A stretch of DNA of 64,000 nucleotides from Shinella sp. H4-D48 (GCF_022637395.1 NZ_CP093337.1:2216001-2280000), one strand, 5' to 3'. Shown: positions 27,527 to 37,556, numbered from the stretch's first letter. Numbers and translations are program-made. The notes: generated from the sequence alone by a model not told the origin.

Positions 27527-28216
27527 TCATGCCGCCGTCACACGCCGTCCCGCACTGCCGTGCAGATCGAGGCAACGCTCGAACCACAGGGCCACCGGAT
27601 CCTCGGCCTCCAGCACCTTCGCGCCCGATGTGGTACGCAGCCATTGCAGGGCGCCGAAGACGATATAGTCGGCAAAAAGCGGGCCATCGCCGCCGATGAA
27701 CGGCTGCACCTTCAGCATGTTGCGCAGCGGCTGGAGCTTCCTGGCGAAGCCTTCGATCTCCTGCTTTCCGGCCGCGGCGATATCTTCGAGTGATGCGCCC
27801 AGGCGCTCCTCGCGGCTGCGGCGGAAATAATCCCGGTCGACGGGGCCGAGCAGGTTGTGAATATCCAGGATCGCGATGCGGGTTATAGCCATATGCAGGG
27901 TCGACTGCGACCATGCCTCTATGAAGCGCGCCATCGCCTTGCCGCCCTGGCCGCCGAACAGCGTGGGGCGATCCGGATAGGCTTCATCGAGATAAAGGGC
28001 GATATCGAAACTGTCGCGCACGAGCCTGTCGCCATCGCGCAGCAGTGGCACCGTCGCGGTCACGCCGTTTTCGATTGCCGGTATTTCGGTGAAACCGACG
28101 CAGACAGTCTGGTAATCCAGCCCCTTGTGGGCAAGCGACATTACCGTCTTCCACACATGGGGTGAGAATTGGCGGGCCTTGTCGGCGCCGGCAAGGGCAT
28201 AAAGCAGTCGGGTCAT
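27527..28216 (-). CDS. Glutathione S-transferase family protein (beta-etherase-like)
   Basis: A 229-aa GST-fold protein. The N-terminal domain starts MTRLLYALAGADKARQFSPHVWKTVMSL and includes a TVPLLRDGDRLVRDSFDIALYLD glutathione-binding stretch (residues about 55-78). A helical C-terminal domain follows. The spacing and the F-S-P-H-x-W start resemble LigE/LigF-type beta-etherases and related GSTs, so substrates could be aromatic ethers, but this is a family-level guess. It is divergent from the DinB gene across a 22-bp tandem repeat. Confidence 0.82.
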   Translation of the reverse strand: MTRLLYALAGADKARQFSPHVWKTVMSLAHKGLDYQTVCVGFTEIPAIENGVTATVPLLRDGDRLVRDSFDIALYLDEAYPDRPTLFGGQGGKAMARFIEAWSQSTLHMAITRIAILDIHNLLGPVDRDYFRRSREERLGASLEDIAAAGKQEIEGFARKLQPLRNMLKVQPFIGGDGPLFADYIVFGALQWLRTTSGAKVLEAEDPVALWFERCLDLHGSAGRRVTAA

Positions 28217-28255
28217 GGGAAGCCTCCGTTCAGCGCATTGAAACGCATGGCGGGC

Positions 28256-28299
28256 GCGGCTGCAAATCAGATAATTTGCGGCTTCAAATCAGATAATTT
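28256..28299. repeat. Two-copy 22-bp tandem repeat in a divergent promoter
   Basis: Units 28256-28277 (GCGGCTGCAAATCAGATAAT plus TT) and 28278-28299 differ at one base. The 22-bp period equals about two helical turns, so a regulator could bind both copies on the same face. It lies between the GST start (28216) and the DinB gene start (28363). Confidence 0.8.
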
Positions 28300-28362
28300 C
28301 ATGCATTGCATTCATCCGCCGAATGCGCGGCGCTTTATACTGGCCGTTTCAAGGAGAACCAG

Positions 28363-28878
28363 ATGCACGATCACTACCGCATGTTCAGCGCCTATAACAG
28401 CTGGGCGAACGCCAGGCTCTACGATGCCGTCGCCAGGCTGGATGACGCGGACTATCGCCGCGATCTCGGCGCGTTCTTCGGCTCGATACACGGAACGCTC
28501 AACCATCTGCTCGCCGCCGACCGCATCTGGCTGAAGCGCTTCACAGGCGCAGGCGACGCGCCGACCAGTCTCGACGCCATCCTGCACGAGGATTTCGCAG
28601 GGCTTCATGCGGCACGGACGGCGGAGGACGAACGAATTGCCGCTTTCATCGATTCGCTGAGCGAAGCGCAGATTGCCGCCGACGTGACCTACAGCCCGCT
28701 CAGCAATCCGGGCAACATAACCCACCCGCTCGGCCTTGCGCTTACCCATGTCTTCAACCACCAGACCCACCATCGCGGACAATGCCATGCCATGCTGACG
28801 GCACTGGGCGGACCGAGCGTGCCACTCGACCTCGTCTATTTCGTCCGCAGCGAGGGAAAGGCTTTTCTGCACATCTGA
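28363..28878 (+). CDS. DinB/YfiT-family metal-dependent protein
   Basis: A 171-aa four-helix bundle protein of the DinB superfamily. The three metal-binding His are visible: one in the HGTLNHLLAADR helix (about residue 47) and a pair in HVFNHQTHHRGQ (about 133-137). Members include thiol-dependent S-transferases (bacillithiol or mycothiol types) and damage-inducible proteins; the true reaction here is unknown. ATG at 28363 follows a consensus RBS (AAGGAG). It is divergent from a GST, and both could be detoxification enzymes under one regulator. Confidence 0.87.
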   Translation: MHDHYRMFSAYNSWANARLYDAVARLDDADYRRDLGAFFGSIHGTLNHLLAADRIWLKRFTGAGDAPTSLDAILHEDFAGLHAARTAEDERIAAFIDSLSEAQIAADVTYSPLSNPGNITHPLGLALTHVFNHQTHHRGQCHAMLTALGGPSVPLDLVYFVRSEGKAFLHI

Positions 28879-28960
28879 GGTGCGTCGACGGGTCGACTCC
28901 TGCAATAGTAGTGATACAGTTGAGGAATATGGAAGCGCTCGACACCGATTTCGGGGGCTG

Positions 28961-28994
28961 CCGCGTGCGTGTCACCCAGGTGACAGCCACGCGG
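28961..28994. repeat. 34-bp interrupted inverted repeat
   Basis: CCGCGTG-cg-TGTCACC-ca-GGTGACA-gc-CACGCGG: two perfect 7-bp arms on each side with 2-bp mismatches between them. It lies 82 bp past the DinB gene and 75 bp before the next start. It could be an operator or an RNA hairpin; there is no U-run for a classical terminator. Confidence 0.7.
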
Positions 28995-29069
28995 CGATCG
29001 GTGGCAGCATAGTCGCTTCCGTTGGGGCCACGCTCATGGCGCGTGCCTCGCCCGATGAGAGGAAAGCTT

Positions 29070-29354
29070 ATGGCAAGAACGAACGAAGAGTGGGCCGCCC
29101 TGCTCGGCAGTACGCTTTGCAAGATGGCGCGTGTCTACGGCACCGACGCCCCGAATGCCTACCTGCCGGAGGAGTGCTACCCGGTCATTGAACAGACCTT
29201 CGAGGTGGCGCTGAAGGATGCGCGCGCGGAAGGCTATGCGGCGGCGCTGCGCGACCTGCAGCAGAACCGCGCCCTGCGAACCGCCAAGAAGCAACGCCTG
29301 AACGTGATCGGCCAGGTGATGCGGGCCCTGCCGCTGGCGCGACGCACCGCCTGA
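29070..29354 (+). CDS. Small conserved-looking hypothetical protein
   Basis: A 94-aa protein starting MARTNEEWAALLGSTLCKMARVYG, predicted helical and basic at the C-terminus (NRALRTAKKQRLNVIGQVMRAL). It has no signal peptide and I do not recognise a domain. ATG at 29070 is supported by GAGAGGAAAG just upstream; ATG at 29022 is an in-frame alternative without RBS. It sits alone between the DinB and GGDEF genes. Confidence 0.6.
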   Translation: MARTNEEWAALLGSTLCKMARVYGTDAPNAYLPEECYPVIEQTFEVALKDARAEGYAAALRDLQQNRALRTAKKQRLNVIGQVMRALPLARRTA

Positions 29355-29433
29355 CGGAGCGGCCGGCGTCCATAGCCGGGTGTTTCACCGCGATACACCC
29401 GCTGGACCCGGCAATCGTCAGGAGACGGCCCAT

Positions 29434-29449
29434 CGTTCGTGAGCGAACG
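29434..29449. terminator. Short hairpin after the 94-aa gene
   Basis: A perfect 6-bp inverted repeat (CGTTCG / CGAACG, TGAG loop) is followed by TAAAATTAAC. It could be a weak terminator or an operator of the next gene. Confidence 0.3.
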
Positions 29450-29532
29450 TAAAATTAACCGCACAATCCGATAGTTACGCCGACAATTCCTGCGCGTGGG
29501 CCCACTGGCCCGCGCCGAACCGACGGCGTTTC

Positions 29533-30615
29533 ATGAACAGCAAGGCGTCCACCGCTTCAAAGGACATACAACAGGTCGTTCCGCCGATCGCGGCGCGCAT
29601 CGCGCAGCTGATGGCGAACCTCGGCATCGCAGCGCTTCCGCGCAATTACGAGCTGTTGTTCGAAGCGCTGAACGGCAATGCCGGGGTGGCGCGGGAGATC
29701 GCGGCGCTGGGCAGGACGCCCGACCAGCTTTCGCTCGACGCCATCGCGCTACGGCATGCGTTGCCCAGCCACAATGCGCTGGCGGCCGGCAAGGCGGCCG
29801 ACGACGCCGTGCGCGTGCTCTGCGAAATCGCCAAAACCGCCGAGGAGAGCCAGCGCCAGCGCGCCGTCGCCGTGCAGGAACTGGAGGAAATCGCCGCCCG
29901 CATGAAGCGCGACCCGGTGCTCGGCATTTCAGACTTCGCCAGCGATGCGACGCGGCTTCTTTCCCTCATGCAGGATATTCTCGGCGCCGACCGGACCGCT
30001 GCCGCCCGCATCGGCGACCTGCAATGCCATCTCGACAGCCTGCGCTCCGGCCTTGCCATAAGCCGTGACGCGCTGACGCACGATCCTGTGACGGGGCTTG
30101 CGAACAAGGCCGCACTGCTTAGCCATCTAAACGGTATCTTCGACGACAAGGCTGCGGCGGGCACCTCCGCGCTGCTGGTCTTCCGCGTCGAGCAGCTTCG
30201 GAAATTCGCCGAAAGCCATGCCGGCGGATCTGACGAGAAGACGGTCAAGCGACTGGCGACCATCTTTCGCCAGTCGGTGAAGAAGAACGACCTCGTCGCG
30301 CGCACCGGGCCAGACCTCTTCTGCCTGCTGCTGTGCGATGTCACGCGCGAGATCGCCGCCGGCATTGCCCGAAGGGTGGCCGACAAGGTGGCGGAAATGC
30401 CGTTTCCCTTCCTCGACCGCGAACTGCCGGCCGGCTTCCTGACGCTGACAGCCGGCGTTTCAATGACCGATTCGGCAACGACACCCGTCACGCTCTACGA
30501 ACAGGCCGACCAGGCGCTGGCGTACGCAGCGGAGACGGGAATTGCGCTGCGCATCTACTCCGCGGAGGTGGCCGAGCGGGCTGGCCGCACCTATCGCGGC
30601 GGCGCCGCGGCCTGA
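29533..30615 (+). CDS. GGDEF-domain protein with degenerate active site
   Basis: A 360-aa protein with an N-terminal helical region (about 1-170, a coiled-coil-like stretch around 95-130) and a C-terminal GGDEF fold. The fold opens with DPVTGLANKAALLSHL (residues 184-199). At the active site the GG(D/E)EF motif is replaced by GPDLF (259-263), and the usual DxDxFKxxND segment reads RVEQLRKFAESHA. Diguanylate cyclase activity is therefore unlikely; a c-di-GMP or GTP sensing or scaffold role is possible. It has no signal peptide or membrane helix and no EAL domain. Confidence 0.85.
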   Translation: MNSKASTASKDIQQVVPPIAARIAQLMANLGIAALPRNYELLFEALNGNAGVAREIAALGRTPDQLSLDAIALRHALPSHNALAAGKAADDAVRVLCEIAKTAEESQRQRAVAVQELEEIAARMKRDPVLGISDFASDATRLLSLMQDILGADRTAAARIGDLQCHLDSLRSGLAISRDALTHDPVTGLANKAALLSHLNGIFDDKAAAGTSALLVFRVEQLRKFAESHAGGSDEKTVKRLATIFRQSVKKNDLVARTGPDLFCLLLCDVTREIAAGIARRVADKVAEMPFPFLDRELPAGFLTLTAGVSMTDSATTPVTLYEQADQALAYAAETGIALRIYSAEVAERAGRTYRGGAAA

Positions 30616-30675
30616 GACGGCGTCTGGCGCGCAAAACCGCTTCGCACTTGCGCGGGATTTGGTTATAGACCCGCC

Positions 30676-32562
30676 ATGATCACGATTTCCGGCCTCACCG
30701 CCCGCATCGCCGGGCGTCTCCTCATCGACAACGCGTCGCTTTCGCTGCCTTCAGGCACGAAGGCGGGTCTCGTCGGGCGCAACGGCACCGGCAAGTCCAC
30801 GCTGTTTCGCATCATCACCGGCGCGCTTTCGCCGGAGGCCGGCACGATCACGCTGCCGAAGAATGCGCGCATCGGCCAGGTGGCGCAGGAAGCGCCCGGC
30901 ACGGACGATGCGCTGATCGAGATCGTGCTGGCCGCCGACAAGGAACGCGCCGCCCTGCTGAAAGAGGCGGAAACGGCAAGCGACCCGCACCGCATCGCCG
31001 AAATCCAGACGCGGCTCACCGATATCGGCGCGCATTCGGCCGAGGCGCGCGCGGCCAGCATTCTTGCCGGCCTGGGCTTCGACCACGAGGCGCAGCAGCG
31101 GCCGGCGAAAAGCTTTTCCGGCGGCTGGCGCATGCGCGTTGCGCTGGCGGCCGTGCTGTTTTCCGAGCCGGACCTGCTTTTGCTCGACGAGCCGACGAAC
31201 TATCTCGACCTCGAAGGCACGCTGTGGCTGGAAGACTATGTGCGGCGCTATCCGCACAGCGTCATCATCATCAGCCACGACCGCGACCTGCTCAACACGG
31301 CGGTCAACGCCATCGTGCATCTCGACCAGCAGAAGCTGACCTTCTATCGCGGCTCCTACGACCAGTTCGAGCGGCAGAAGGCCGAGAACGACGAATTGCA
31401 GATGAAGGCGAAGGCCAAGAACGACGCCGCGCGCAAGCACCTGCAAAGCTTCATCGACCGCTTCCGCGCGAAGGCGACGAAGGCACGGCAGGCGCAAAGC
31501 CGCATCAAGGCGCTGGAGCGCATGGGCACGGTTTCCGCCGTTATCGAGACCCAGGTGCAGCCGATCACCTTTCCCGAGCCGGAACGGCAGCCGGCCTCTC
31601 CGATCATCGCCATCGAGGGCGGCGCGGTGGGCTATACGCCCGGCAAGCCGATCCTCAAGCAGATCAACCTGCGCATCGACAATGACGACCGCATCGCGCT
31701 GCTCGGCTCGAACGGCAACGGCAAATCGACCTTTGCCAAGTTCATCTCGGGGCGGCTGGAAGCGGAATCGGGTGTGGTCAAGCGCGCGCCGGGGCTGAAG
31801 ATCGGCTTCTTCGCCCAGCACCAGTTGGACGACCTCATTCCCGACCAGTCACCCGTCGAGCACGTGCGCCGGCTGATGCCGGAGGCGCCGGAAGCCAAGG
31901 TGCGCGCCCGCGTCGCCCAGATGGGGCTTGCAACGGAGAAGATGTCCACACCCGCCAAGGACCTGTCGGGCGGTGAAAAAGCGCGGCTGCTGATGGGCCT
32001 TGCCGCCTTCGACGCGCCGAACCTTCTCATTCTCGACGAACCGACCAACCATCTCGACATCGACAGCCGCCGCGCGCTGATCGAGGCGCTGAACGATTAC
32101 GAGGGCGCCGTCATCCTGATCTCGCACGACCGGCACCTGATCGAGGCGACCGTCGACAGGCTGTGGCTGGTCAACAACGGCACGGTGAAGACCTTCGAAG
32201 GCGATATGGAGGATTATCGCGGCCTCATCGTGCAGTCCGGCAAGCGCGACGACAAGGACAAGCCGGCGGCGAACGGCGATACGGCCAACAAGGCCGACCA
32301 GCGCAAGGCCAATGCCGACAGGCGTGCGCAATTCGCGCCGCTCAAGAAAAAGATCAATGAAATCGAATCCCTGACGGCGAAACTGAACAAGCAGATTCAA
32401 CTGCTTGACGCAGAACTTGCGGACCCCGCGCTCTACGAGAAGAGCCCGGCCAAGGCCGCCGAGAAGGCCAAGCTGCGCGCCTTGGCCGCCGACAAGCTCA
32501 ACGAGGCCGAGGAACAGTGGCTGGAGCTTTCGGCGGAATACGAAGAGGCGATGGCCGGATAA
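30676..32562 (+). CDS. ABC-F family ATP-binding protein (YheS/Uup-like)
   Basis: A 628-aa ABC-F protein with two ATPase cassettes and no membrane helices. Walker A motifs are GRNGTGKST (about residue 36) and GSNGNGKST (about 345). Signatures SFSGGWRMRV and LSGGEKARL precede the Walker B segments with LLDEPTN. Between the cassettes lies the P-site tRNA-interaction linker rich in Lys and Ala. The C-terminal end has a basic coiled-coil extension (about 520-625). Family members act on ribosomes to relieve stalled translation. The order of features resembles YheS most closely. Confidence 0.9.
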   Translation: MITISGLTARIAGRLLIDNASLSLPSGTKAGLVGRNGTGKSTLFRIITGALSPEAGTITLPKNARIGQVAQEAPGTDDALIEIVLAADKERAALLKEAETASDPHRIAEIQTRLTDIGAHSAEARAASILAGLGFDHEAQQRPAKSFSGGWRMRVALAAVLFSEPDLLLLDEPTNYLDLEGTLWLEDYVRRYPHSVIIISHDRDLLNTAVNAIVHLDQQKLTFYRGSYDQFERQKAENDELQMKAKAKNDAARKHLQSFIDRFRAKATKARQAQSRIKALERMGTVSAVIETQVQPITFPEPERQPASPIIAIEGGAVGYTPGKPILKQINLRIDNDDRIALLGSNGNGKSTFAKFISGRLEAESGVVKRAPGLKIGFFAQHQLDDLIPDQSPVEHVRRLMPEAPEAKVRARVAQMGLATEKMSTPAKDLSGGEKARLLMGLAAFDAPNLLILDEPTNHLDIDSRRALIEALNDYEGAVILISHDRHLIEATVDRLWLVNNGTVKTFEGDMEDYRGLIVQSGKRDDKDKPAANGDTANKADQRKANADRRAQFAPLKKKINEIESLTAKLNKQIQLLDAELADPALYEKSPAKAAEKAKLRALAADKLNEAEEQWLELSAEYEEAMAG

Positions 32563-32691
32563 CGAACCCGGCCGGCCCGGCGCAAGGCCTGCGAAACCAG
32601 CGCGTCGCGCGCGCCATCCTCTAAGACGAAAGTCGTAGCGGGCGGGATTTATCCGGCCCCATCTTCGCTTGAAACCCACATGCCGGCATGA

Positions 32692-33861
<1,170 letters not shown>

Positions 33862-33886
33862 CCAGCACGTCGGAACGAGACATGGA

Positions 33887-33916
33887 AAACCCCGGAGCGG
33901 CGACGCTCCGGGGTTT
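33887..33916. terminator. Bidirectional intrinsic terminator
   Basis: A perfect 13-bp inverted repeat (AAACCCCGGAGCG / CGCTCCGGGGTTT, GCGA loop) lies between the convergent takP and TRAP permease genes. Confidence 0.88.
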
Positions 33917-33981
33917 CTGTTTGTTTGAGTGTCGCCGGACAGGGCAGCGCTTTGCGGTGCCCATCCGGCTGCCCCTCCCCG

Positions 33982-35784
33982 TCAGTTGAACGACGGCGGA
34001 CTGGAGAGGTCAGTGGCGGGTTTCTGTTCGTTGCCCTGCGGGTTGCCTTCGGCGGGCTTCTGCTCGCCGCCGCCGTCCAGCGGGTTGCCGGCGGGCAATT
34101 GCAGGCCGCCCGGGAGGCCAAGACCGCCGCCATTATCCGGCAGACCAAGGCCGCCGCCGCTGCCGCTACCGCCGAAGCCGGGGACCTCGATCTTGATCGT
34201 GGCGGGATCGACACCGCTGCCCTCGCCCTTGTAGTGCATGACCATGCCCGGGAACATGATGGTGAGACTGACCATCAGGATCTGGATGCCGACGAAGGGC
34301 ACCGCACCCCAATAGATCTGGCCGGTGGTGACGGGTTCCATCCGCTTGCCGGTGACCTTGTCGAGATAGGGTATCTTGGCGGCGACCGAGCGCAGGTAGA
34401 AGAGCGCGAAGCCGAAGGGCGGGTGCATGAAGCTCGTCTGCATGTTGATGCCGAGCAGCACGCCGAACCAGATGAGATCGATGCCGAGCCTGTCGGCGGC
34501 GGGTGCGAGCAGCGGCACGATGATGAAGGCAAGCTCGAAGAAATCGAGGAAGAACGCCAGGAAGAAGACCAGCACGTTCACTGCGATCAGGAAGCCCGTC
34601 TCGCCGCCCGGCAGGGAAACCAGCAGGTGTTCGACCCACAGGTGCCCGTTCACGCCATAGAAGGTGAGCGAGAAGACGCGCGCACCGATGAGGATGAACA
34701 GCACGAAGGACGAGAGGCGCGTGGTGGCGGCAAGCGCCGAGCGCATGACGTCCAGATTGAGCCGGCCCTTTGCCGCTGCCATGACGAGCGCGCCGACCGC
34801 GCCCATGGCACCGCCCTCCGTCGGCGTGGCGATGCCGAGAAAGATGGTGCCGAGCACCAGGAAGATCAGCGCCAAGGGCGGGATCAGCACGATGATGACC
34901 TGCTGGGCGAGCCGCGACATCATGTTGATGTTCAGGCCCTTGTCGGCCAGCGCCACGATGTAGATGAAGATCACCCCGACCGTACCGCCGAGGATATCGG
35001 CATTCTCGCCATGCGTCGGGTAGAGATAGACATGCGCGGCATAGGCAATGCTGGCAGCCACCGCGAGCGCGACGATCAGCGACGTGACACCCGACCCGAG
35101 GGAACGGGCCTCCAGCGGCAGCGCCGGCATGGAATCCCGCTTGAGGAACGACATGAGCAAGATGTAGCCCATGTAAAGCCCGGTAAGGATCAGGCCGGGG
35201 ATCAGCGCGCCGGCATACATGTCGCCGACGGAGCGGCCGAGCTGGTCGGCCAGTACGATCAGGACGAGCGATGGCGGGATGATCTGGGCGAGCGTGCCTG
35301 ATGCGGCAATGACGCCCGACGCGATCGACCGGTCATAACCATAGCGCAGCATGATGGGCAGCGAGATGAGGCCCATGGCGATGACCGAGGCGGCGACGAC
35401 GCCGGTGGTGGCCGCAAGCAGCGCACCAACGAAGATGACCGCATAGGCCAGGCCGCCGCGGATCGGCCCGAAGAGCTGGCCTATCGTGTCGAGCAAGTCC
35501 TCGGCCATGCCGGACCGTTCGAGCACGATCCCCATGAAGGTGAAGAAGGGAATGGCGAGCAATGTGTCGTTCGACATCACCCCCCACAGCCGTTCAGGCA
35601 TCGCATTGAGCAAAGGCCAGGAGAGGTTGATGGAATCGGACAGCGGCGCGAGCTCCACACCGATGACGAAGAAGAGCAGACCGTTTGCCGCAAGCGAGAA
35701 GGCCACCGGGTAGCCAAGCAGCAGGAACACGATCAGCGACACGAACATGATCGGTGCGAGGTTTTCAGCGATGAACTCGATCAT
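33982..35784 (-). CDS. TRAP transporter large permease subunit (DctM family) with Gly/Pro-rich tail
   Basis: A 600-aa membrane protein with about 12-14 helices that carries out sodium-coupled transport with the small subunit and the binding protein. The core (about 1-530) has typical DctM features, including IIPPSLVLIVLAD and ATPTEGGAMGAVGAL. The last 67 residues (534-600) are a non-membrane tail with repeated GGGLGLP units and QKPAEGN/QKPATD repeats, not part of the family core. ATG at 35784 overlaps the small subunit's stop (35781-35784), so they are coupled. The frame is open upstream to 36210, but that is inside the small subunit gene. Confidence 0.92.
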   Translation of the reverse strand: MIEFIAENLAPIMFVSLIVFLLLGYPVAFSLAANGLLFFVIGVELAPLSDSINLSWPLLNAMPERLWGVMSNDTLLAIPFFTFMGIVLERSGMAEDLLDTIGQLFGPIRGGLAYAVIFVGALLAATTGVVAASVIAMGLISLPIMLRYGYDRSIASGVIAASGTLAQIIPPSLVLIVLADQLGRSVGDMYAGALIPGLILTGLYMGYILLMSFLKRDSMPALPLEARSLGSGVTSLIVALAVAASIAYAAHVYLYPTHGENADILGGTVGVIFIYIVALADKGLNINMMSRLAQQVIIVLIPPLALIFLVLGTIFLGIATPTEGGAMGAVGALVMAAAKGRLNLDVMRSALAATTRLSSFVLFILIGARVFSLTFYGVNGHLWVEHLLVSLPGGETGFLIAVNVLVFFLAFFLDFFELAFIIVPLLAPAADRLGIDLIWFGVLLGINMQTSFMHPPFGFALFYLRSVAAKIPYLDKVTGKRMEPVTTGQIYWGAVPFVGIQILMVSLTIMFPGMVMHYKGEGSGVDPATIKIEVPGFGGSGSGGGLGLPDNGGGLGLPGGLQLPAGNPLDGGGEQKPAEGNPQGNEQKPATDLSSPPSFN

Positions 35785-36356
35785 GCGCCCTTCTCCCCGC
35801 CTGCAGCCATATCGAGCGGCGCGTGCGTGGGCACATAGGGGCTCGGATCCTCCATGTCGCCGCGCATGATCGCGATTTTCTTGATGATCTCCGACACGCC
35901 CTGCGCGGCCAGAAGCAGGAAGCCCGCAAGAAGGATGGCCTTGGCGGGCCAGACGATCAGGCCGCCGGCGCTCGAAGAGCCCTCGCCGGAGCGATAGGAC
36001 ATCAGCACATAGGGCACGAGATAATAGATCATCAGAAGCACGAAGGGCATGAGGAACAGGCAATGGCCGAGAAGATCGATCCAGTGCTGCACCCGGCGGG
36101 AGAACTTGCCGTAGACCACGTCGATGCGGATGTGCTCGTTCTGCGCCAGCGTGTAGGCGGCGGCCAGCATGAAGGCGCCACCGAACAGGTACCATTGCGC
36201 CTCGAGCCAAGCGTTCGATGAGATGTTGAAAGCCTTCCGGACGACGGCGTTGCCGGCGCTGACGAGTACGGCGATCAGGATGAGCCAGCCGACCGCCTTG
36301 CCGACACCTTCCGTGACAGCATCGATCAGCCGGCTGAAAACCAGCAGTGTCTTCAT
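35781..36356 (-). CDS. TRAP transporter small permease subunit (DctQ family)
   Basis: A 191-aa protein with four predicted membrane helices, the DctQ layout (helices near residues 15-37, 50-70, 92-115 and 135-160). It ends in a Pro-rich cytoplasmic tail. The SSNAWLEAQWYLFGGAFMLAAAY segment and RRVQHWID are typical. ATG at 36356 has a strong RBS (GGGGAGGA). It forms a coupled operon with the large permease and presumably works with the TakP-type binding protein encoded convergently. Confidence 0.92.
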   Translation of the reverse strand: MKTLLVFSRLIDAVTEGVGKAVGWLILIAVLVSAGNAVVRKAFNISSNAWLEAQWYLFGGAFMLAAAYTLAQNEHIRIDVVYGKFSRRVQHWIDLLGHCLFLMPFVLLMIYYLVPYVLMSYRSGEGSSSAGGLIVWPAKAILLAGFLLLAAQGVSEIIKKIAIMRGDMEDPSPYVPTHAPLDMAAGGEKGA

Positions 36357-36604
36357 GAAATAGTCCTCCCCGCGTGGCGTATTTTTCTATGGTGCCCAGC
36401 CCGGTCAGAGTGCCAATTTCGCGGGGGCTTTCAAGTCAGAAACCGGACCGGCACCTGCCTTATTAGACAAAAGACGAATGCCGCGCGGCTGGCTGGATAT
36501 CGACTGCATAAGGAATAGGCAGTTATCGGCGCGAACACGCCTTGCCGCCGCAAAGCGTTCTGCTAAAACAGCGGCGCAATCATCATACAAATAAGGGTGG
36601 AGAC

Positions 36605-37531
36605 ATGGCAGCGATCAATCTCGCAATCGTCGGCGTCGGCAAGATCGTGCGCGACCAGCATCTTCCGGCCGTCGCGAAGAACGGCGATTACAAGCTGATC
36701 GCCGCCGCAAGCCGGCATGGCGTCGTCGATGGCATCGACAATTTCAAGTCGATCGACGAGATGCTTGCGGCCGTGCCCGCCATCGACGCGGTTTCGCTCT
36801 GCATGCCGCCGCAATACCGCTACGAAGCCGCCGAAAAGGCGCTGTCGGCCGGCAAGCACGTCTTCCTCGAAAAGCCGCCAGGCGCGACGCTTTCGGAAGT
36901 GGCCGACCTCGAGGCGCTGGCCGCTTCCAAGGGCCTGTCGCTCTTCGCCAGCTGGCATTCGCGCTATGCGCCGGCCGTCGAGGCTGCGAAGAGCTTTCTG
37001 GCCGGCACGACGATGCGTTCCATGCAGGTGATCTGGAAGGAAGACGTGCGCCATTGGCACCCGAACCAGGACTGGATCTGGCAGGCCGGCGGGCTTGGCG
37101 TGTTCGATCCCGGCATCAATGCGCTGTCCATCGTCACCCATATCCTGCCGCGGCCGGTCTTCATCACCGAGGCAACGCTGGAATTCCCGGAGAACCGGGA
37201 TGCGCCGATCGCCGCCGCCATCACCTTCACGGACGCGAAGGGTCTCGACCTCAAGGCCGAGTTCGACTGGCGCCAGACCGGTAAGCAGAGCTGGGACATC
37301 GTGGCACAGACCGAGGCGGGCGAGATGGTTCTCTCGGAAGGCGGCGCGAAGCTTTCCATCGACGGCAAGCTCGTGCATGACGAGCCAGAGCAGGAATATC
37401 CGATGCTCTACAAGCGGTTTGCGGAGATCATCAAGGCGGGGCAGTCGGATGTCGATCTGGCGCCACTGCGCCATGTCGCCGACGCCTTCATGCTGGGACG
37501 ACGCAAGTTCGTGGACATGTTCTACGATTGA
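36605..37531 (+). CDS. Gfo/Idh/MocA oxidoreductase: L-arabinose/D-galactose 1-dehydrogenase type
   Basis: A 308-aa NAD(P)-dependent dehydrogenase. An N-terminal Rossmann domain (GVGKIVRDQHLPA, residues about 8-20) is followed by the catalytic-Lys motif FLEKPPGATL (about 89-98). The C-terminal domain contains WKEDVRHWHPNQDWIWQAGGLGVFDPGINAL (shown in parts: WKEDVRHWHP and GVFDPGINAL). These segments match Azospirillum brasilense L-arabinose 1-dehydrogenase, the first step of non-phosphorylative pentose oxidation; rhizobial homologues are also called galactose 1-dehydrogenase. ATG at 36605 follows GGGTGGAGAC. Downstream pathway genes are not adjacent. Confidence 0.85.
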   Translation: MAAINLAIVGVGKIVRDQHLPAVAKNGDYKLIAAASRHGVVDGIDNFKSIDEMLAAVPAIDAVSLCMPPQYRYEAAEKALSAGKHVFLEKPPGATLSEVADLEALAASKGLSLFASWHSRYAPAVEAAKSFLAGTTMRSMQVIWKEDVRHWHPNQDWIWQAGGLGVFDPGINALSIVTHILPRPVFITEATLEFPENRDAPIAAAITFTDAKGLDLKAEFDWRQTGKQSWDIVAQTEAGEMVLSEGGAKLSIDGKLVHDEPEQEYPMLYKRFAEIIKAGQSDVDLAPLRHVADAFMLGRRKFVDMFYD

Positions 37532-37534
37532 GAA

Positions 37535-37556
37535 AAGGCCCGCTTCGGCGGGCCTT
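37535..37556. terminator. Intrinsic terminator with UUCG loop
   Basis: A 9-bp stem AAGGCCCGC / GCGGGCCTT with a TTCG tetraloop lies directly after the dehydrogenase stop. A T-run (CTGCTTTT) follows on the plus strand. It also faces the end of the convergent MFS gene. Confidence 0.88.

Noticed and set aside
28306-28341. TTGCAT and TATACT as a promoter of the DinB gene
   Set aside because: The spacing is 24 bp, too long for a sigma-70 promoter. The TATACT alone may still be a -10 box.
28896-29012. Possible short gene between the DinB and 94-aa genes
   Set aside because: No RBS, low-complexity reading, and it contains the 34-bp inverted repeat.
33925-35301. Plus-strand frame of 458 codons with many Asp/His/Glu
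   Set aside because: Shadow of the TRAP permease on the other strand; composition is typical of antisense to hydrophobic helices.
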